Assembly (NCBI RefSeq): GCF_026262505.1
Contig: NC_067207.1
Location: 18,692,082 to 18,756,081 of the forward strand
From: Trichomonas vaginalis G3
Lineage: Eukaryota; Parabasalia; Trichomonadida; Trichomonadidae
Reading direction: 5' to 3'
DNA: 64,000 bases
The notes under the pieces were generated by a model. That model ran no database searches and was not told the DNA's origin. It saw only the letters and a program-made list of their open reading frames with translations. A program made the position numbers and the translations under genes. This document shows positions 10,314 through 20,808 of the stretch, piece by piece (the first letter of the stretch is position 1; each line of letters opens with the position of its first letter).

Positions 10314-11555
10314 TTATCCGTAACATACGTCAAGTGTTGCGCGTGGTCTCATTGTGAACTTAGGACCTCGAAGAGTAGACTGAAGTTGGACGTATTCACC
10401 ACCTTGGCTAATTTGTTCGCTGTGATAACGCCTGCCAATTGAAATTCGTGGACTTGAAGGTCTTACACCGTTCAAACTCACCGAGTAATCTGCAGGTGAT
10501 GGTGTCGATCCTGAAACTGCTGTAGAAATACCTCGAGTTCGTGGACCATGGAAAGTAGATTTAATAGCGTCACTTCCGAAACTTTTAGATACATAATATG
10601 AACCTGGACCTGGTGTTACTTCAACTGATCTCTCTCGCCTTGTTCCTGTGATCTTAACTGGTGGAAGATCTTTACCAAATTCTGGAGGACAATAGTCAAC
10701 ACCTGGTGTAGTTTCTGTATCACGAGAATAATATCTAGAACGCATGGAATAACGAGGACCGGAGTATTTTGGCCGAGTATCTTGATATGGAGCTGATGTA
10801 ACGTCAACATGTTCTTTTGTACGTCCGTGCATGTAGATTCGTGGAGTACTTGCAAGTATTTTACGCTGTGTGTCGTATGATGCTGGTCCTGGACCTGTAA
10901 TGTCAACTGTTTCGCGAATGATTTGGCCGATGTAACCTTTGTTCTTGTTTGGGGAGAAACGAGGTGTCTGGTATTGGCCTGGACCTGGTGTGTCTTCAAC
11001 CTGATCTTTGTATGTTCTCTGACCAATCCTAGCACCTCGTGCTGTTTGTGGTTCACGAATCTTGTATGCACCGGGACCTGGAGTGTCGTTTTTAGTTGGC
11101 ATGGAACGCTCACTTGGACCATGGAAGCGTGCACCTTTCCTTGGATCACCAAAATCTGATGTAACTTTGTATTCGCCTGGACCTGGTGTGATTTCGCGAT
11201 GTTCATGATCTGTTTTAGTGTGAATGTAGACTTTTGGTGAATCTGATCCTAATGGTTTAGAGTAATCGTATGGACCTGGTGTTGATTCTGGTTCGTTAAT
11301 TTTAGTTCTTCCTTTCATAGTCCATTTGATGCCAGTTCCAATTGTTGTCTTAATATCAACATATGGAGCATTGTTAACATCGCGTTTTTCTTCATAACGG
11401 CCTTTGATCTTGATTTTTGGAATGTCATCTGAAATTTCCTTGCGCGTTGTATATGCTCCTGGACCTGGAGAACTCATACGCGCTGATGATGTGACATATG
11501 TGCCAATAGGCTCAGGAGGTGCATCAGGTGGCAAAGGAACAAAGAAATCGGACAT
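10314..11555 (-). CDS. SHIPPO/STPGR-repeat (ODF3/CIMAP-like) axonemal protein
   Basis: 413 residues with about nine STPGPGxY-type motifs spaced roughly 40-50 residues apart (SSPGPGAY, STPGPYDY, ITPGPGEY, DTPGPGAY, DTPGPGQY, ITGPGPASY, TTPGVDY, VTPGPGSY, STPSPADY). This is the signature of the SHIPPO-1/ODF3 family, microtubule inner or sperm-tail-associated proteins in flagellated cells. Between motifs come phrases such as FHGPSERSMP. The start is ATG 11555, preceded by TTTCACAAAA. GC content is higher than in neighbouring spacers, typical of expressed trichomonad genes. A decayed fragment of a homologous gene lies at 23,531-23,680. Confidence 0.9.
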   Translation of the reverse strand: MSDFFVPLPPDAPPEPIGTYVTSSARMSSPGPGAYTTRKEISDDIPKIKIKGRYEEKRDVNNAPYVDIKTTIGTGIKWTMKGRTKINEPESTPGPYDYSKPLGSDSPKVYIHTKTDHEHREITPGPGEYKVTSDFGDPRKGARFHGPSERSMPTKNDTPGPGAYKIREPQTARGARIGQRTYKDQVEDTPGPGQYQTPRFSPNKNKGYIGQIIRETVDITGPGPASYDTQRKILASTPRIYMHGRTKEHVDVTSAPYQDTRPKYSGPRYSMRSRYYSRDTETTPGVDYCPPEFGKDLPPVKITGTRRERSVEVTPGPGSYYVSKSFGSDAIKSTFHGPRTRGISTAVSGSTPSPADYSVSLNGVRPSSPRISIGRRYHSEQISQGGEYVQLQSTLRGPKFTMRPRATLDVCYG

Positions 11556-13169
11556 TTTTTTGTGAAAGAAAAAATTCCGCAGAAATTTTACGTTATTTAA
11601 AACATTGTTACTATTTTTGGATCTCCTTTATGAATAAATAAATTTACGCCGAGTGAATTTTTACACCAACTTTACAAAATTTCCGTTAAAATCCCTGGAG
11701 TCTTCTCGTTTTGATGAAACAAAAAGAATTATAAAGTGATCTATCTGTTGACTACATTCTCCAAGTAACGAGCCTGGTACACGATTTTTTTATCAAATTT
11801 TAGAAAATTGCTAGCTAATTGGAATACGTTTGAAAGATAAAGGCGCTTTTACTTAACAAAAAGGAATTATATCTTATTTTTTTAATTTAATGTTCGATAA
11901 AATTTGGAAACTAACGAAATAAACAAAAGTGGCATTTTGATGGTATGAAATACTCTTCCCTTTTGAGTTAAGCACATGTATAGGTAAAGAAGCAATACAA
12001 TTCGAAAGTATAGTTTTTTTATTAAATCCAAAGTATATTGAGTAGAGCAGCTATCCTGCAACCAATTAGATAGTGTATAAAATGTCATTTATATGTAGAA
12101 TCTATTATATAGTTTTAATTACCTTAGAAGATGGAAGTACCAAAATCTACTAAGGGCTATTTTAAATTAAAAACCGAAAAGCCTAATTGAAAGATTCTGG
12201 TAGATATGATATTTTATTATTTAGCTCAAATTCTAAATATTTTATATATCATTCAAATTTGAGCTAAAAAATATATGTATCCAATGATTTAATTTCAGAT
12301 TTTCATTGTTATAACTATGCTCAATATAACTTTTTAAATACCAAGAGAGAAATAACTTTTGAGGAAGTTCTACGAGGGATCTCAACGATTTCCAAATAAA
12401 TCAGTAGAAACCAAATATGAATGTAACACAAGATGTGCAAAGATTATTGTCTTTTGTGGAGACCATTGATCAGCACAGTTTGCATCTATCATCGCAGCAA
12501 TTCACAATTAAAATTCATATCAGTCGAAAATATGTTAGGTAATCACTCCAATTCTGATGGTCTTTCAATTCACTGAACAAATCGATTGTTGGACAAACTA
12601 TAAAAGAATAATAGACTTACTCACTAAGACTTTGGAATTCATAAAAATGGTACCCATGTATACGCAATAATTTGACAAAAAAAGTCGTCATTAAAAAATA
12701 TGAACAAGATGGAAATAGAAATCTTCATATTTTGGTATATGAATTTCCAAATAAATTGTTCATCTTTTTCCGGTTTTTTCAAATGACGACTTTTCATACT
12801 TTTGACGGTTTTTCCAAATTATTGTATATAAATAGGGTACTTTTTTATGATTAACGAAGTCTTTATGAATAAGTCTAATTTAAAAAATAAGAACAGCTAT
12901 TACATGAGTATATGTAATTTTCAATCGCATAAAAAAATTTCCATCATTTAAAAAAAATTGAGGCGAAGCCTCAATTTTTTAAAAAATGCAGATATTACTG
13001 TAAATTCAATGTTGTGAGAAACGCTGCAAAATAGTATCATAAATTTTATCGAATAGTTTACAAATCACACTTTTTTTCAAAATTTTGATGATATTTGTAA
13101 ACTATACATAAAATATGAAAACTTATCCATCTTTCTCTCAAAATTGAATAACAAATTTTCAAAATTTTG
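11556..13169. other. Long non-coding stretch
   Basis: About 1.6 kb without a supportable gene. Small frames at 11882-12088 (minus) and 12672-12854 (plus) have no recognisable protein character. It contains the hairpin at 12,952-12,980 and two copies of TTCAAAATTTTGATGA (near 13,078 and 13,159), the second directly overlapping the start of the ankyrin gene. Confidence 0.5.
12952..12980. terminator. Perfect short hairpin
   Basis: AAAAAATTGAGGC - GAA - GCCTCAATTTTTT forms a 13-bp perfect stem with a 3-base loop flanked by A and T runs. It looks like a terminator-type hairpin, but in a eukaryotic intergenic region its role is unknown. Confidence 0.5.
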
Positions 13170-14792
13170 ATGACATTTGATGAAACATCACCAATTCATT
13201 ACAATGAATTGATAAATACTTATAAAAATTATTGTAATGCATTCGATTCATTATATCAGCTCAATACAAAAGATGAAAACCAATTAGCTACAATTTATAA
13301 AAATCTCAAAGTTCATCTCATAGATTCAAACAAATATCCTCCAGATCTTATTATATCAGATATATCATTCATTTCAATTTATAAAAAACGGTTCATGAAG
13401 TCATTTTTGGCAATTGCTAAACAAATTTTTGATGAATATCGCCCAAATAAGATTGTCAACATTCACTATGTTTTTGATTATCTCTTTTATAAAGAATATG
13501 GAATAGTTCTTCAAGAAACTAACAAAAGAAAATTCAAGGAATGCGAAACTAAAAATTATTCATCAGACATTCATGAAGCAAATACAATATACAAGGCAAT
13601 TATGGATAATGACAAAGAATTATTCATCTCAAGTATCGAAAGATGTGAATTTGATAAAAATAAAAAACTAAAGAACGATTTATATCCATCTAATGAAGAT
13701 GGTTATTCATATATTGAATTGTGCTGTTATTATGGATCTGTTGATTGTTTTAAATTCTTAATCACAAAATTCCACTCAAAAATAACACAAAAATGCCTTC
13801 ATTTCTCATTTTTAGGCGGAAATCAAGAGATCTTAAGCGAGTGCTTAAAATATCAACAGCCATCTCAAGAATGTAAGAGATATGCAATTGCTTCTCATAA
13901 CATTGATTTTGTTTCATTTTTGATCAATGAATACAATATTAAAATCAATTTAGATTATTGCAGGATGTATAATAATCTTCAGGCATTTTTGATATATTTA
14001 GATCAAACTAATAATATTAATACATGCTTTGTTTATTCACCTACTTTTCATCTTCTATCCCTTTGGAAATATTTTATTTCTCTTGGTGCTAAAATTAATG
14101 CAAAAGATTACAAAGATTGCACTCCACTTCATTTTGCAGTGTTATCTAACAGTAAAGAAATCGTCGAATTTCTTATTTCGCATGGTGCTAACATCAATGC
14201 TAAAAATGAACAAAGAGATACTCCACTCCATTATGCGGCCTTATTGGACTGCAAAGAAATAGCAGAAGTTCTTATTTTGCATGGTGCTGATATCGATGCA
14301 AAAAATCTTTTTGGTAAAACTCCCCTTCATGTTGCAGCTGAAAATAACAGTAAAGAAATAGCAAAAGTTCTTATAGCGCATGGTGCAAATGTCAATGCTC
14401 AAAAATTAATGGGAGAAGTCCCACTTCATCTAGCAGCTAAAAATAACAGTAAAGAAGTAGTAGAGGTCCTTATATCGCTTGGTGCAAATATTGATTTTAG
14501 TAATGCAATAATAGGAACTCCGCTACATCTTGCAGCTAAAAATAACAGTAAAGTAGTGGTAGAGGTTCTTATATTGCATGGTGCAAATATCAATTTTAGA
14601 AATGCAACAATTGGAACTCCACTTCATGTTGCAGTTGAAGACAACAATAAAGAAATGGTTGAATTTTTAATTTCACATGGTGCAGATATCAATGCAAAAA
14701 ATGAATATATGAGAACTCCACTTCAAGTTGCATCTCAAAAGAACAATAATGAAATAGTAGAAGTTCTTATTTATCATGGTGCTAAGCTATAA
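13170..14792 (+). CDS. DUF3447-type ankyrin-repeat protein
   Basis: 540 residues counted from ATG 13170 (the open frame begins one codon earlier on TTG). Residues 1-170 are helical. About 175-265 show the degenerate ankyrin (DUF3447) region typical of trichomonads (YIELCCYYGSVDCFKFL). From about 313 to the end there are seven canonical 33-residue ankyrin repeats (TPLHFAVLSNSKEIVEFLI, SHGANINAKN). The last repeats are very similar to each other at DNA level, suggesting recent internal duplication. It is probably a cytosolic protein-interaction scaffold; the partner is unknown. This family has hundreds of members in trichomonads. Confidence 0.9.
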   Translation: MTFDETSPIHYNELINTYKNYCNAFDSLYQLNTKDENQLATIYKNLKVHLIDSNKYPPDLIISDISFISIYKKRFMKSFLAIAKQIFDEYRPNKIVNIHYVFDYLFYKEYGIVLQETNKRKFKECETKNYSSDIHEANTIYKAIMDNDKELFISSIERCEFDKNKKLKNDLYPSNEDGYSYIELCCYYGSVDCFKFLITKFHSKITQKCLHFSFLGGNQEILSECLKYQQPSQECKRYAIASHNIDFVSFLINEYNIKINLDYCRMYNNLQAFLIYLDQTNNINTCFVYSPTFHLLSLWKYFISLGAKINAKDYKDCTPLHFAVLSNSKEIVEFLISHGANINAKNEQRDTPLHYAALLDCKEIAEVLILHGADIDAKNLFGKTPLHVAAENNSKEIAKVLIAHGANVNAQKLMGEVPLHLAAKNNSKEVVEVLISLGANIDFSNAIIGTPLHLAAKNNSKVVVEVLILHGANINFRNATIGTPLHVAVEDNNKEMVEFLISHGADINAKNEYMRTPLQVASQKNNNEIVEVLIYHGAKL

Positions 14793-15103
14793 TTCGAAAA
14801 TTTGCATTGTCGACTAAAACTGCCAGACGACAATAATAATACCTCATATGTAGCCTCTCCCAAGAAAGCACAGGAATTTTATATCATGAATTTTAATTAG
14901 GTTTCGAGTCTATTAAGTCACTTCACATATTCTTCAAAGCAATCATAACTCAGATTCTTAATATTGCATACTATCACTGTCCTGTATAAATGTATTCTGA
15001 CTATATCTGAATATGTGAAAGGTATACACAAAGACATTCCTAAATAATTAGTACATTTGAACAATTCACGGCCGTAAAGGTAGCGAGTAGAGGGGACCCT
15101 TAA

Positions 15104-15286
15104 GGGATCAGCGCTTTATAGTTAACAAAAAAAATACGTTATTTACACCCTGAGTCTTTTTCTAGAGAACTTTTTTAGATTTTGAAACAATGAAAAGAAA
15201 GAATATGATCATTAATGCTATATTTAAGTTTATTCATAAAAATGTCAATTCTATCATAGAGAAAAATAAACTAAGGAAGTGAGCCC
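15104..15286. mobile_element. Possible TTAA-flanked miniature element
   Basis: TTAA-GGGATCAGC at 15,100 and GTGAGCCC-TTAA at 15,279-15,290 frame a 183-bp AT-rich segment without coding potential. The terminal match is only GGGxTCA, so this is weaker than the other TTAA elements in the window. Immediately left, GGGGACCC abuts the same TTAA, as if another element ended there. The rest of 14,793-15,379 shows nothing else. Confidence 0.3.
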
Positions 15287-15379
15287 TTAAGGATGTGGGA
15301 AATTGAAGTGAAAGTTATTATAAAAACATCTGATTTTCAAACTCATAAAAAAATCATTTATTTATAAATTCTATTTATT

Positions 15380-17590
15380 CTATTCTAAAGGTATCTGAGC
15401 AACATTTTGGTTTGTCACAGGCTGATCAGTGAACAAAACCTCGAACACATCATCAACAAATGTGGGACACAAGTTGCAAGCTCTCTTGCAGTCAGGTTGG
15501 AAGTTACACTCGAGAATTACTGGTTGGTAATCTTTCGTGATCATCAAATCAACACCGTACATTCCCTTTGTGTAAGGCGATTGAACCATTTTCTGGCAGC
15601 AGCAGAGGAACATGTCTCTCATGCATTTGTAGATGTTTTGGAGTACATCATCCCACTTAACATCCTTGTTCTCAACAGCGAACTGTTCAACGAAATCAAC
15701 CCATGTTTTATGAGTAACTTTTGTCGGAGCTTTGTAATTCATAACTGTAAAGTGTCTTTCGTAGTCAGAAAGGTCGTCAAGGGACCATTTCTTAGGCGCC
15801 AATCTCGGCCAGAACACTTTGTAGCAGAATAATTCGAATGGTTTGATAGATTTAAGTAAAACAATAAATCTTAAGTCAAATTTGCATCCGAATATATTAA
15901 GAGGGTTCCAAATATACCTCTGAGCAATCCTATATTGGTTTGAACTATGTTTCAAGATCTCTGAGGCAGATTCAGTTACCAACATTTGGGCAGCTCGTGT
16001 TTGGTTGAACGCCTTGACGATGAACGCGCAGCTCTCCGAATGTTCTTTGAGTTCCTTGTGCTTTTTGAGGAATCGCGCGATGTCATTCGCATCTGACATT
16101 ACAAATGTTTCCGGAAGCCACGGAACGTCGCCCATGTACTCCCTGCAGGTAAGGTATAATAAATCCTTAACTGTAAGGCAGTTCTCACCCTCTATTTGGT
16201 TGAGCAACGTCTTTGTAGCGTAAATTTTTTCGAAATCTCTTTCGTGTCTCGAAGTAAGCCATATAAGGTCTGCTTCACTTGGATCGTCAGTGACCACGAA
16301 TTTGTCGGAATGGAGGTTCTCTATGAAGGCTTTGTACTCGATACAAGCTTTAATTGGCCTTTTACTGGTAACCGTCGAATGGAACTTGGATCTGAAGGAC
16401 TTCATGGGCTTAGGAGGTGGAATGGCCTTGATTTCGCTTTCTTCTATGAAAGGAGTGTAAATAAATAAATTTGATGTGACTTCGTCACCGGAAGAGACTT
16501 GTTTGATTGGCCAGAAGACAAAGAAGGTCTTTCCTAAGTGCGGTGAACCAGCTGGCATGGCGCAAAAGTTGCATTCGAGCTTATGATTAATCGCAAGTCC
16601 TTTTGCTGAAGGAAGACACCAATCTGCGCCCGTGCATTGCATGTGGTCCCAGATACGGTCTGGTATTATGAGGTCTTCGTCTCCTGATTCTTTATCTTTT
16701 CCATTGTCAAAAACAAAATCTCCGGAAATTTTCTGGTTTTCATCATGTTTGATGGAAAGTAAGGAGGGAATGTAGTCTTTTAGATTCGAGAAATCAGCAC
16801 TGTTGCCACGAATATCGATTCTAAGAGCATTTTTGAAAAATTTGAACTCTTCGCCTTTGAAATTTTGGATTTGGCAGTTGCGGATGTTGATTGTAGCTAC
16901 ATCTTCGGCCTTTCTTGCGTTTGTAATATACATTAGGGCCCATTTTGTATAATTATCTGTAAATTTTCTGTTGATTACTTCGAGCTGTGGGAATTTAGCG
17001 AGTATTTCTTGTTCTTTATCTTCTATTGGTGTTCCTAAGACGTTAATAGCTTTGATAGTTGTGATTTTTTCAAGTGATGAAATCAAATCATTTAATTCGA
17101 GTGTTTTAATACCATTTAGTTCGATAGACTCAAGCTGTGGGAACTTTGTATCGAGATTAAGATCCTTTAATGACTTGATTTCGCAGTTAGAAAGGTCTAA
17201 TCTGTTAAATTCGACAAATTTCAAGCGATCATCAACATTATTCGTCTTATATTTCGGTTTTTCGACCATGAAAGGAGCAAGCTCATTACGTAATTTTTCA
17301 TCTTTGCGATAAGTATCGTAAAATGTTGATGGATCATCAGACCAGACATGTTCAATTACAAATAAGCCTGATTCTGGTGTCAATGACTGACGCTTTCCTT
17401 TAGGTGCGTAAACAAGCTTTGGATATCCATCATTCTTGATATCAAAGTCTTTTGTGTTATCTTCTTTGTAACTAAGTAAAAAATCATATAGTTGGCCTCC
17501 TAATTTTCCAATTGGAAAACCATGCGCATTGAATATACTCTGATGGAGGCCAACCCACTCTTCAAATGAAATTGGACTTGTTTGGGTCAT
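15380..17590 (-). CDS. TTLL12: TTLL12-like tubulin-tyrosine-ligase family protein with LRR insertion
   Basis: 736 residues. The N-terminus (FEEWVGLHQSIFNAHGFP, then VIEHVWSDDPSTFYD) matches the SET-like module of TTLL12. Residues about 123-283 are leucine-rich-repeat-like (LDLSNCEIKSLKDL, PQLESIELNGIKTLELN, INIRNCQIQNF). The SET-like part seems to resume at TGADWCLPSAKG and FCAMPAGSPHLGKTFFVFWPI. The TTL domain covers about 390-730, including CKFDLRFIVLLKS (near 567) and YGVDLMITKDYQPVILECNF followed by PDCKRACNLCPTF (673-706), strongly TTLL12-specific. It is expected to act on tubulin or histone-modification pathways in the cytoplasm; TTLL12 of animals is catalytically unusual. It starts at ATG 17590. 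GC content is higher than its surroundings, consistent with good expression. Confidence 0.9.
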   Translation of the reverse strand: MTQTSPISFEEWVGLHQSIFNAHGFPIGKLGGQLYDFLLSYKEDNTKDFDIKNDGYPKLVYAPKGKRQSLTPESGLFVIEHVWSDDPSTFYDTYRKDEKLRNELAPFMVEKPKYKTNNVDDRLKFVEFNRLDLSNCEIKSLKDLNLDTKFPQLESIELNGIKTLELNDLISSLEKITTIKAINVLGTPIEDKEQEILAKFPQLEVINRKFTDNYTKWALMYITNARKAEDVATINIRNCQIQNFKGEEFKFFKNALRIDIRGNSADFSNLKDYIPSLLSIKHDENQKISGDFVFDNGKDKESGDEDLIIPDRIWDHMQCTGADWCLPSAKGLAINHKLECNFCAMPAGSPHLGKTFFVFWPIKQVSSGDEVTSNLFIYTPFIEESEIKAIPPPKPMKSFRSKFHSTVTSKRPIKACIEYKAFIENLHSDKFVVTDDPSEADLIWLTSRHERDFEKIYATKTLLNQIEGENCLTVKDLLYLTCREYMGDVPWLPETFVMSDANDIARFLKKHKELKEHSESCAFIVKAFNQTRAAQMLVTESASEILKHSSNQYRIAQRYIWNPLNIFGCKFDLRFIVLLKSIKPFELFCYKVFWPRLAPKKWSLDDLSDYERHFTVMNYKAPTKVTHKTWVDFVEQFAVENKDVKWDDVLQNIYKCMRDMFLCCCQKMVQSPYTKGMYGVDLMITKDYQPVILECNFQPDCKRACNLCPTFVDDVFEVLFTDQPVTNQNVAQIPLE

Positions 17591-17905
17591 TTGGAAAATT
17601 CGACGATTAAAATGCTCTCAAATGGTTTACGGTTAAAAATATTAAATCATGAAGATAATATATTAAATGTACATCATGGCATGTAACAAATAATATATTT
17701 CTTTATGGGAGTTTGAACTCCATGATTTAAAATACAAAATCATTGATAACAGATATCAGAGGAAATAATCATATTGATTATGTTTCTAAGGTTGCTCACC
17801 ACATGTTGACATTGTTTATATCATATAAACCATATTATTTTTATTCAAAAAAATCAATTTATACAAAATGAAGAATTGTAGTAAGAATATAAGCATTTAC
17901 AAACA
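17591..17905. other. Intergenic spacer
   Basis: 315 bases of AT-rich spacer. It contains a small palindrome GGAGTTTGAACTCC near 17,708. There is no gene. Confidence 0.5.
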
Positions 17906-18307
17906 TTAGATTAAATTTAGAATAGTGTTACTGGTTATACCTTGTTCAGATAGAGTTTTTGTATAATCAAGCTCTTTTCCTGTTGGTAATTGTAGTTTAA
18001 AAGCGTATTTCTGACCAATTTTGGCCAATTCGAGGGAAACCCAAAGCATAATCTGTGTTCCATCCTTCTCAGGGTCAAATTTTCTCATAATTCTCTGAGA
18101 TGGTAAACGAATCATTAATGTAACGCCTTTATCTGGTTCTGGATCTAATTCTATTCCAGTAAAACTATTGGTTTCAGTTGTTTTGTCACCTGATAAATCT
18201 TTATCGTTCTTTTGTAGTTCTAGTTGTTTTTCGACCTCCCTTGCGTATTCTTCATCCTGTCGTCTTTTGAGAATTGCCTCTTCCGAAGGTGCCGAATAAT
18301 TTGCCAC
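17906..18307 (-). pseudogene. UBX-domain protein, N-terminally truncated
   Basis: The frame encodes a charged helix (ILKRRQDEEYAREVEKQLEL) followed by a UBX domain (VTLMIRLPSQRIMRKFDPEKDGT through TKTLSEQGITSNTILNLI) ending at a natural stop. UBX proteins of the FAF1/UBXD type have this coiled segment before UBX and act as p97/Cdc48 adaptors. The frame stays open upstream to about 18,367 (EKKKLQQERAQQPHKV) but contains no ATG: the apparent first residue is a GTG. The family normally has several hundred more N-terminal residues (UBA, UAS). This is therefore a 5'-truncated copy, or an exon whose upstream part I cannot see. No trichomonad-type 3' splice sequence was noticed. Confidence 0.7.
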
Positions 18308-18367
18308 TTTATGTGGTTGTTGTTGAGCTCTTTCTTGTTGAAGCTTCTTCTTTTCAATATAGGTAAT

Positions 18368-19277
18368 TCATGCTAAGTTCGGTCAACGATAGAAATTGAG
18401 TGGAAATTAATCGTCGAGGAAGTACGATTATGTAAAGTAAAAAAATGTTGTGGGATTTTTAATATTATATATTATTTTATAATAAAATTTTTTTGAGTCA
18501 TTTTAAGAAGCACATATAATTTTTTGAATTTAAAAATTAAAGTAGTGTCAAACGAATTTATCACTTAATTTAATACTCAGATTTCTTAAAATTAATGAAA
18601 AAAAGGTTTTCTGAGAACTTTTGAGAATGGTTTTCAAATTCCATTATTGAAAATATATAGGTATTGTATGAAATTCAAACTCTATTTTATTAAAATTCTA
18701 AATTTTTAATAAAATAACTTTTCAGAGGAATATGATTTTGAATGGTTGATTAATAAGTATAAAAATGTCTACGATTTTAAGGAGGGAATTGTTCCTTATG
18801 AGGTATACATCATAACTATATACCTCATAAGGAACAATTCCCTCTTGATATCCTGGATATTTTTGAATATATTTTTTTAATTAAAGTTCTCAAAAGTATT
18901 ATCAAAAGTGATTTTTAAAAAATATCTCCAATTAATTAACTAATTAAAAGTATTATATTTTTAAAATTAAATAGTTTTTCAATTTTTTTGAAGGAATTGA
19001 GATACTTCCCACGACAATAAAATTGAGAGGTTTACATTATGACTGATCTTAGCATGCAACATTATTGGTGTATAATTTACTATTTAAATTTTCAAAATTT
19101 TGCTTTTTATTGGGAGAAAAAATAAAAATATTCAATAAAAATGATATTTTTTTGATATTTTCATTTTTTTTTGTTATGTTACTCATTTAATCAGTACAGT
19201 GGACAAAATGTGTCACACATAAATTATTACACATTCACAAAATTGAGGGAAAAATAACGTTGCACAAAAATTCCGAA
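18368..19277. other. Intergenic region with large hairpin
   Basis: About 900 AT-rich bases with no gene, apart from the perfect inverted repeat listed separately at 18,782-18,844. Confidence 0.5.
18782..18844. repeat. Perfect 26-bp inverted repeat (hairpin)
   Basis: The left arm 18,782-18,807 begins GAGGGAATTGTTCCTTATG. The right arm 18,819-18,844 is its exact reverse complement, with an 11-base loop. Perfect arms in otherwise drifting spacer suggest recent origin or selection. It could be a miniature foldback element, a structured small RNA or a cruciform. Confidence 0.85.
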
Positions 19278-20300
19278 ATGGATGAACCTATTGTTCCATT
19301 TGGAACATTTGGTGCTACAGTTACCAAAAGCAATCCGACTCCAATGTTTCAATTTAACCTGGGAAAAATCGAAGTCCCTTCATATGTTAACGAATACAAA
19401 AATATATCATTTCGAAATATAAGTGGTGTTGATGAACATGGTTTTACACCTAGACATTATGTATTATTAGGTGGACCAAATAGTGTTTATATAGCTTATA
19501 CTGTAAGTAATCCAAATTTTCAAGATGTTGGTGGCTTCCACAATTTTCCAGCTTCCCATTATGTCGCTTCTCAAAATAAAGACAAAGACTTACTAAGAGG
19601 CATGATCAATTCAAATCCTTATAAACTCGATGAATTTAACCGAAGTTACGTTTTTTATCTTATATACAATCCAAACGAAGATGTTATTGACAAATTTTTG
19701 CAATTTGCTCATAATCTGAGATTAATCAAAGATCCATTTGGTCAATTAGATAGATTTGGCCTTACTTTTATTCACTTTTGGTTCTTAGTTGGCAAGAAAG
19801 AAAGAGTTAAGCGTTACCTTACGACAATAAAATATATTACAGATATGTTTCATTCATTAACAAATGACATAACAATTACACAAGTACCTACGTACCCGAT
19901 TTCCAAATTCTTGCCTGAAGAACCATAATTGATTGCATTATATGCAAATATTCTTAAGGATAGCAAAGTTTCTGAAGAAAAGGTCCTTAAATCAATTATT
20001 TTGACAGATAATTTAGCAGCACTTTTTGAAATTAAATCGGATTTCATTGTAAAAAACGTTGATATATTCTTCGAGTTTTCGTACATACACAACGCTCCGA
20101 AATGTTTTGAATGGATGTTTACGAAAATCAAAGGAAATTTCGATGGTTTAAGACCAGAATTGATGAAGAAAGATCCAGTTGATTCTTTAAAGAAAGCTGT
20201 CGAGCTTGGATTGAAAGTTAAATTAGATCTTTTACAATCAGCTTACGAATGCGGAGCAGCTAAGTGTTCTAATTACTTGGAAGAATTACTATCCGCTTAA
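19278..20300 (+). pseudogene. Unknown protein gene split by one in-frame TAA
   Basis: The upstream frame from ATG 19278 runs to a TAA at 19,926-19,928. Reading continues without any shift in the same frame to a TAA at 20,298. The two parts (216 and 123 residues) have similar codon use and both look like helical, ankyrin-like trichomonad proteins (upstream RHYVLLGGPNSVYIAY, GMINSNPYKLDEF; downstream KAVELGLKVKLDLLQSAYECG). The likeliest explanation is a recent nonsense mutation in a single ~340-residue gene. Alternatives are readthrough, assembly error or two genes. An 18-nt earlier TTG (19,260) is in frame, but the ATG is the better start. The leader has ATTCACAAAA. Confidence 0.65.
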
Positions 20301-20350
20301 TAATGTGTACATGCCATTTTTTTTAATCTTTTAAAGCGTTTTCGTTTAAT

Positions 20351-20596
20351 AATTATTCAATTTTTCATATATGAGAAAGAAGTCAATGAACATAATGCAA
20401 TATGACATAATGTTGTTTATAAGGTAGATAGGTATATTGCAAACAAATGATGTATTGCCATATTTTTAACATAATTTTTCGATTTTTCTTATTTGCGTAA
20501 GATATCAATGAGAACAATACAATTAAATATAATGTTGTTTTTATGTTAGATAAATACCCAGAAAATAGAATATATATTACCATTTTATCGAGAATA
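20351..20596. repeat. Imperfect tandem duplication, ~122-bp period
   Basis: TCAATGAACATAATGCAATA at 20,383 recurs as TCAATGAGAACAATACAATT at 20,505, with similar flanks (ATAATGTTGTTT.TA..GTAGATA). It lies in the 500-bp spacer between convergent genes. There is no gene in 20,301-20,808. Confidence 0.6.
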
Positions 20597-20808
20597 ATTT
20601 TGAAAATGCGGAGATATTAGAAATGAAGTGATATTTGAATAACTATGCATTAATTTTCATTAAGAAATATCAAGTTTTCATGATCTGTACTTAGATTAGA
20701 AATTTCATAAGAAAAATATTATTGAATATAAAGCATTACAAGCATATATCGTATAAAAAGTTTACTCATAATAGAATACATTATTCTAACAATGGATCTG
20801 AGGAATTT

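Noticed and set aside
11882-12854. Two 60-68 codon ORFs in the long spacer
   Set aside because: Length expected by chance, no motif, no initiator, AT-rich composition like the spacer.
15061-15130. GGCCGTAAAGGTAGCGAG considered as an rRNA fragment
   Set aside because: Does not continue into recognisable rRNA sequence; better explained by spacer or TTAA-element debris.
15407-17312. Plus-strand ORFs of 72-141 codons within the TTLL12 gene
   Set aside because: Antisense shadows of a strongly supported minus-strand gene.
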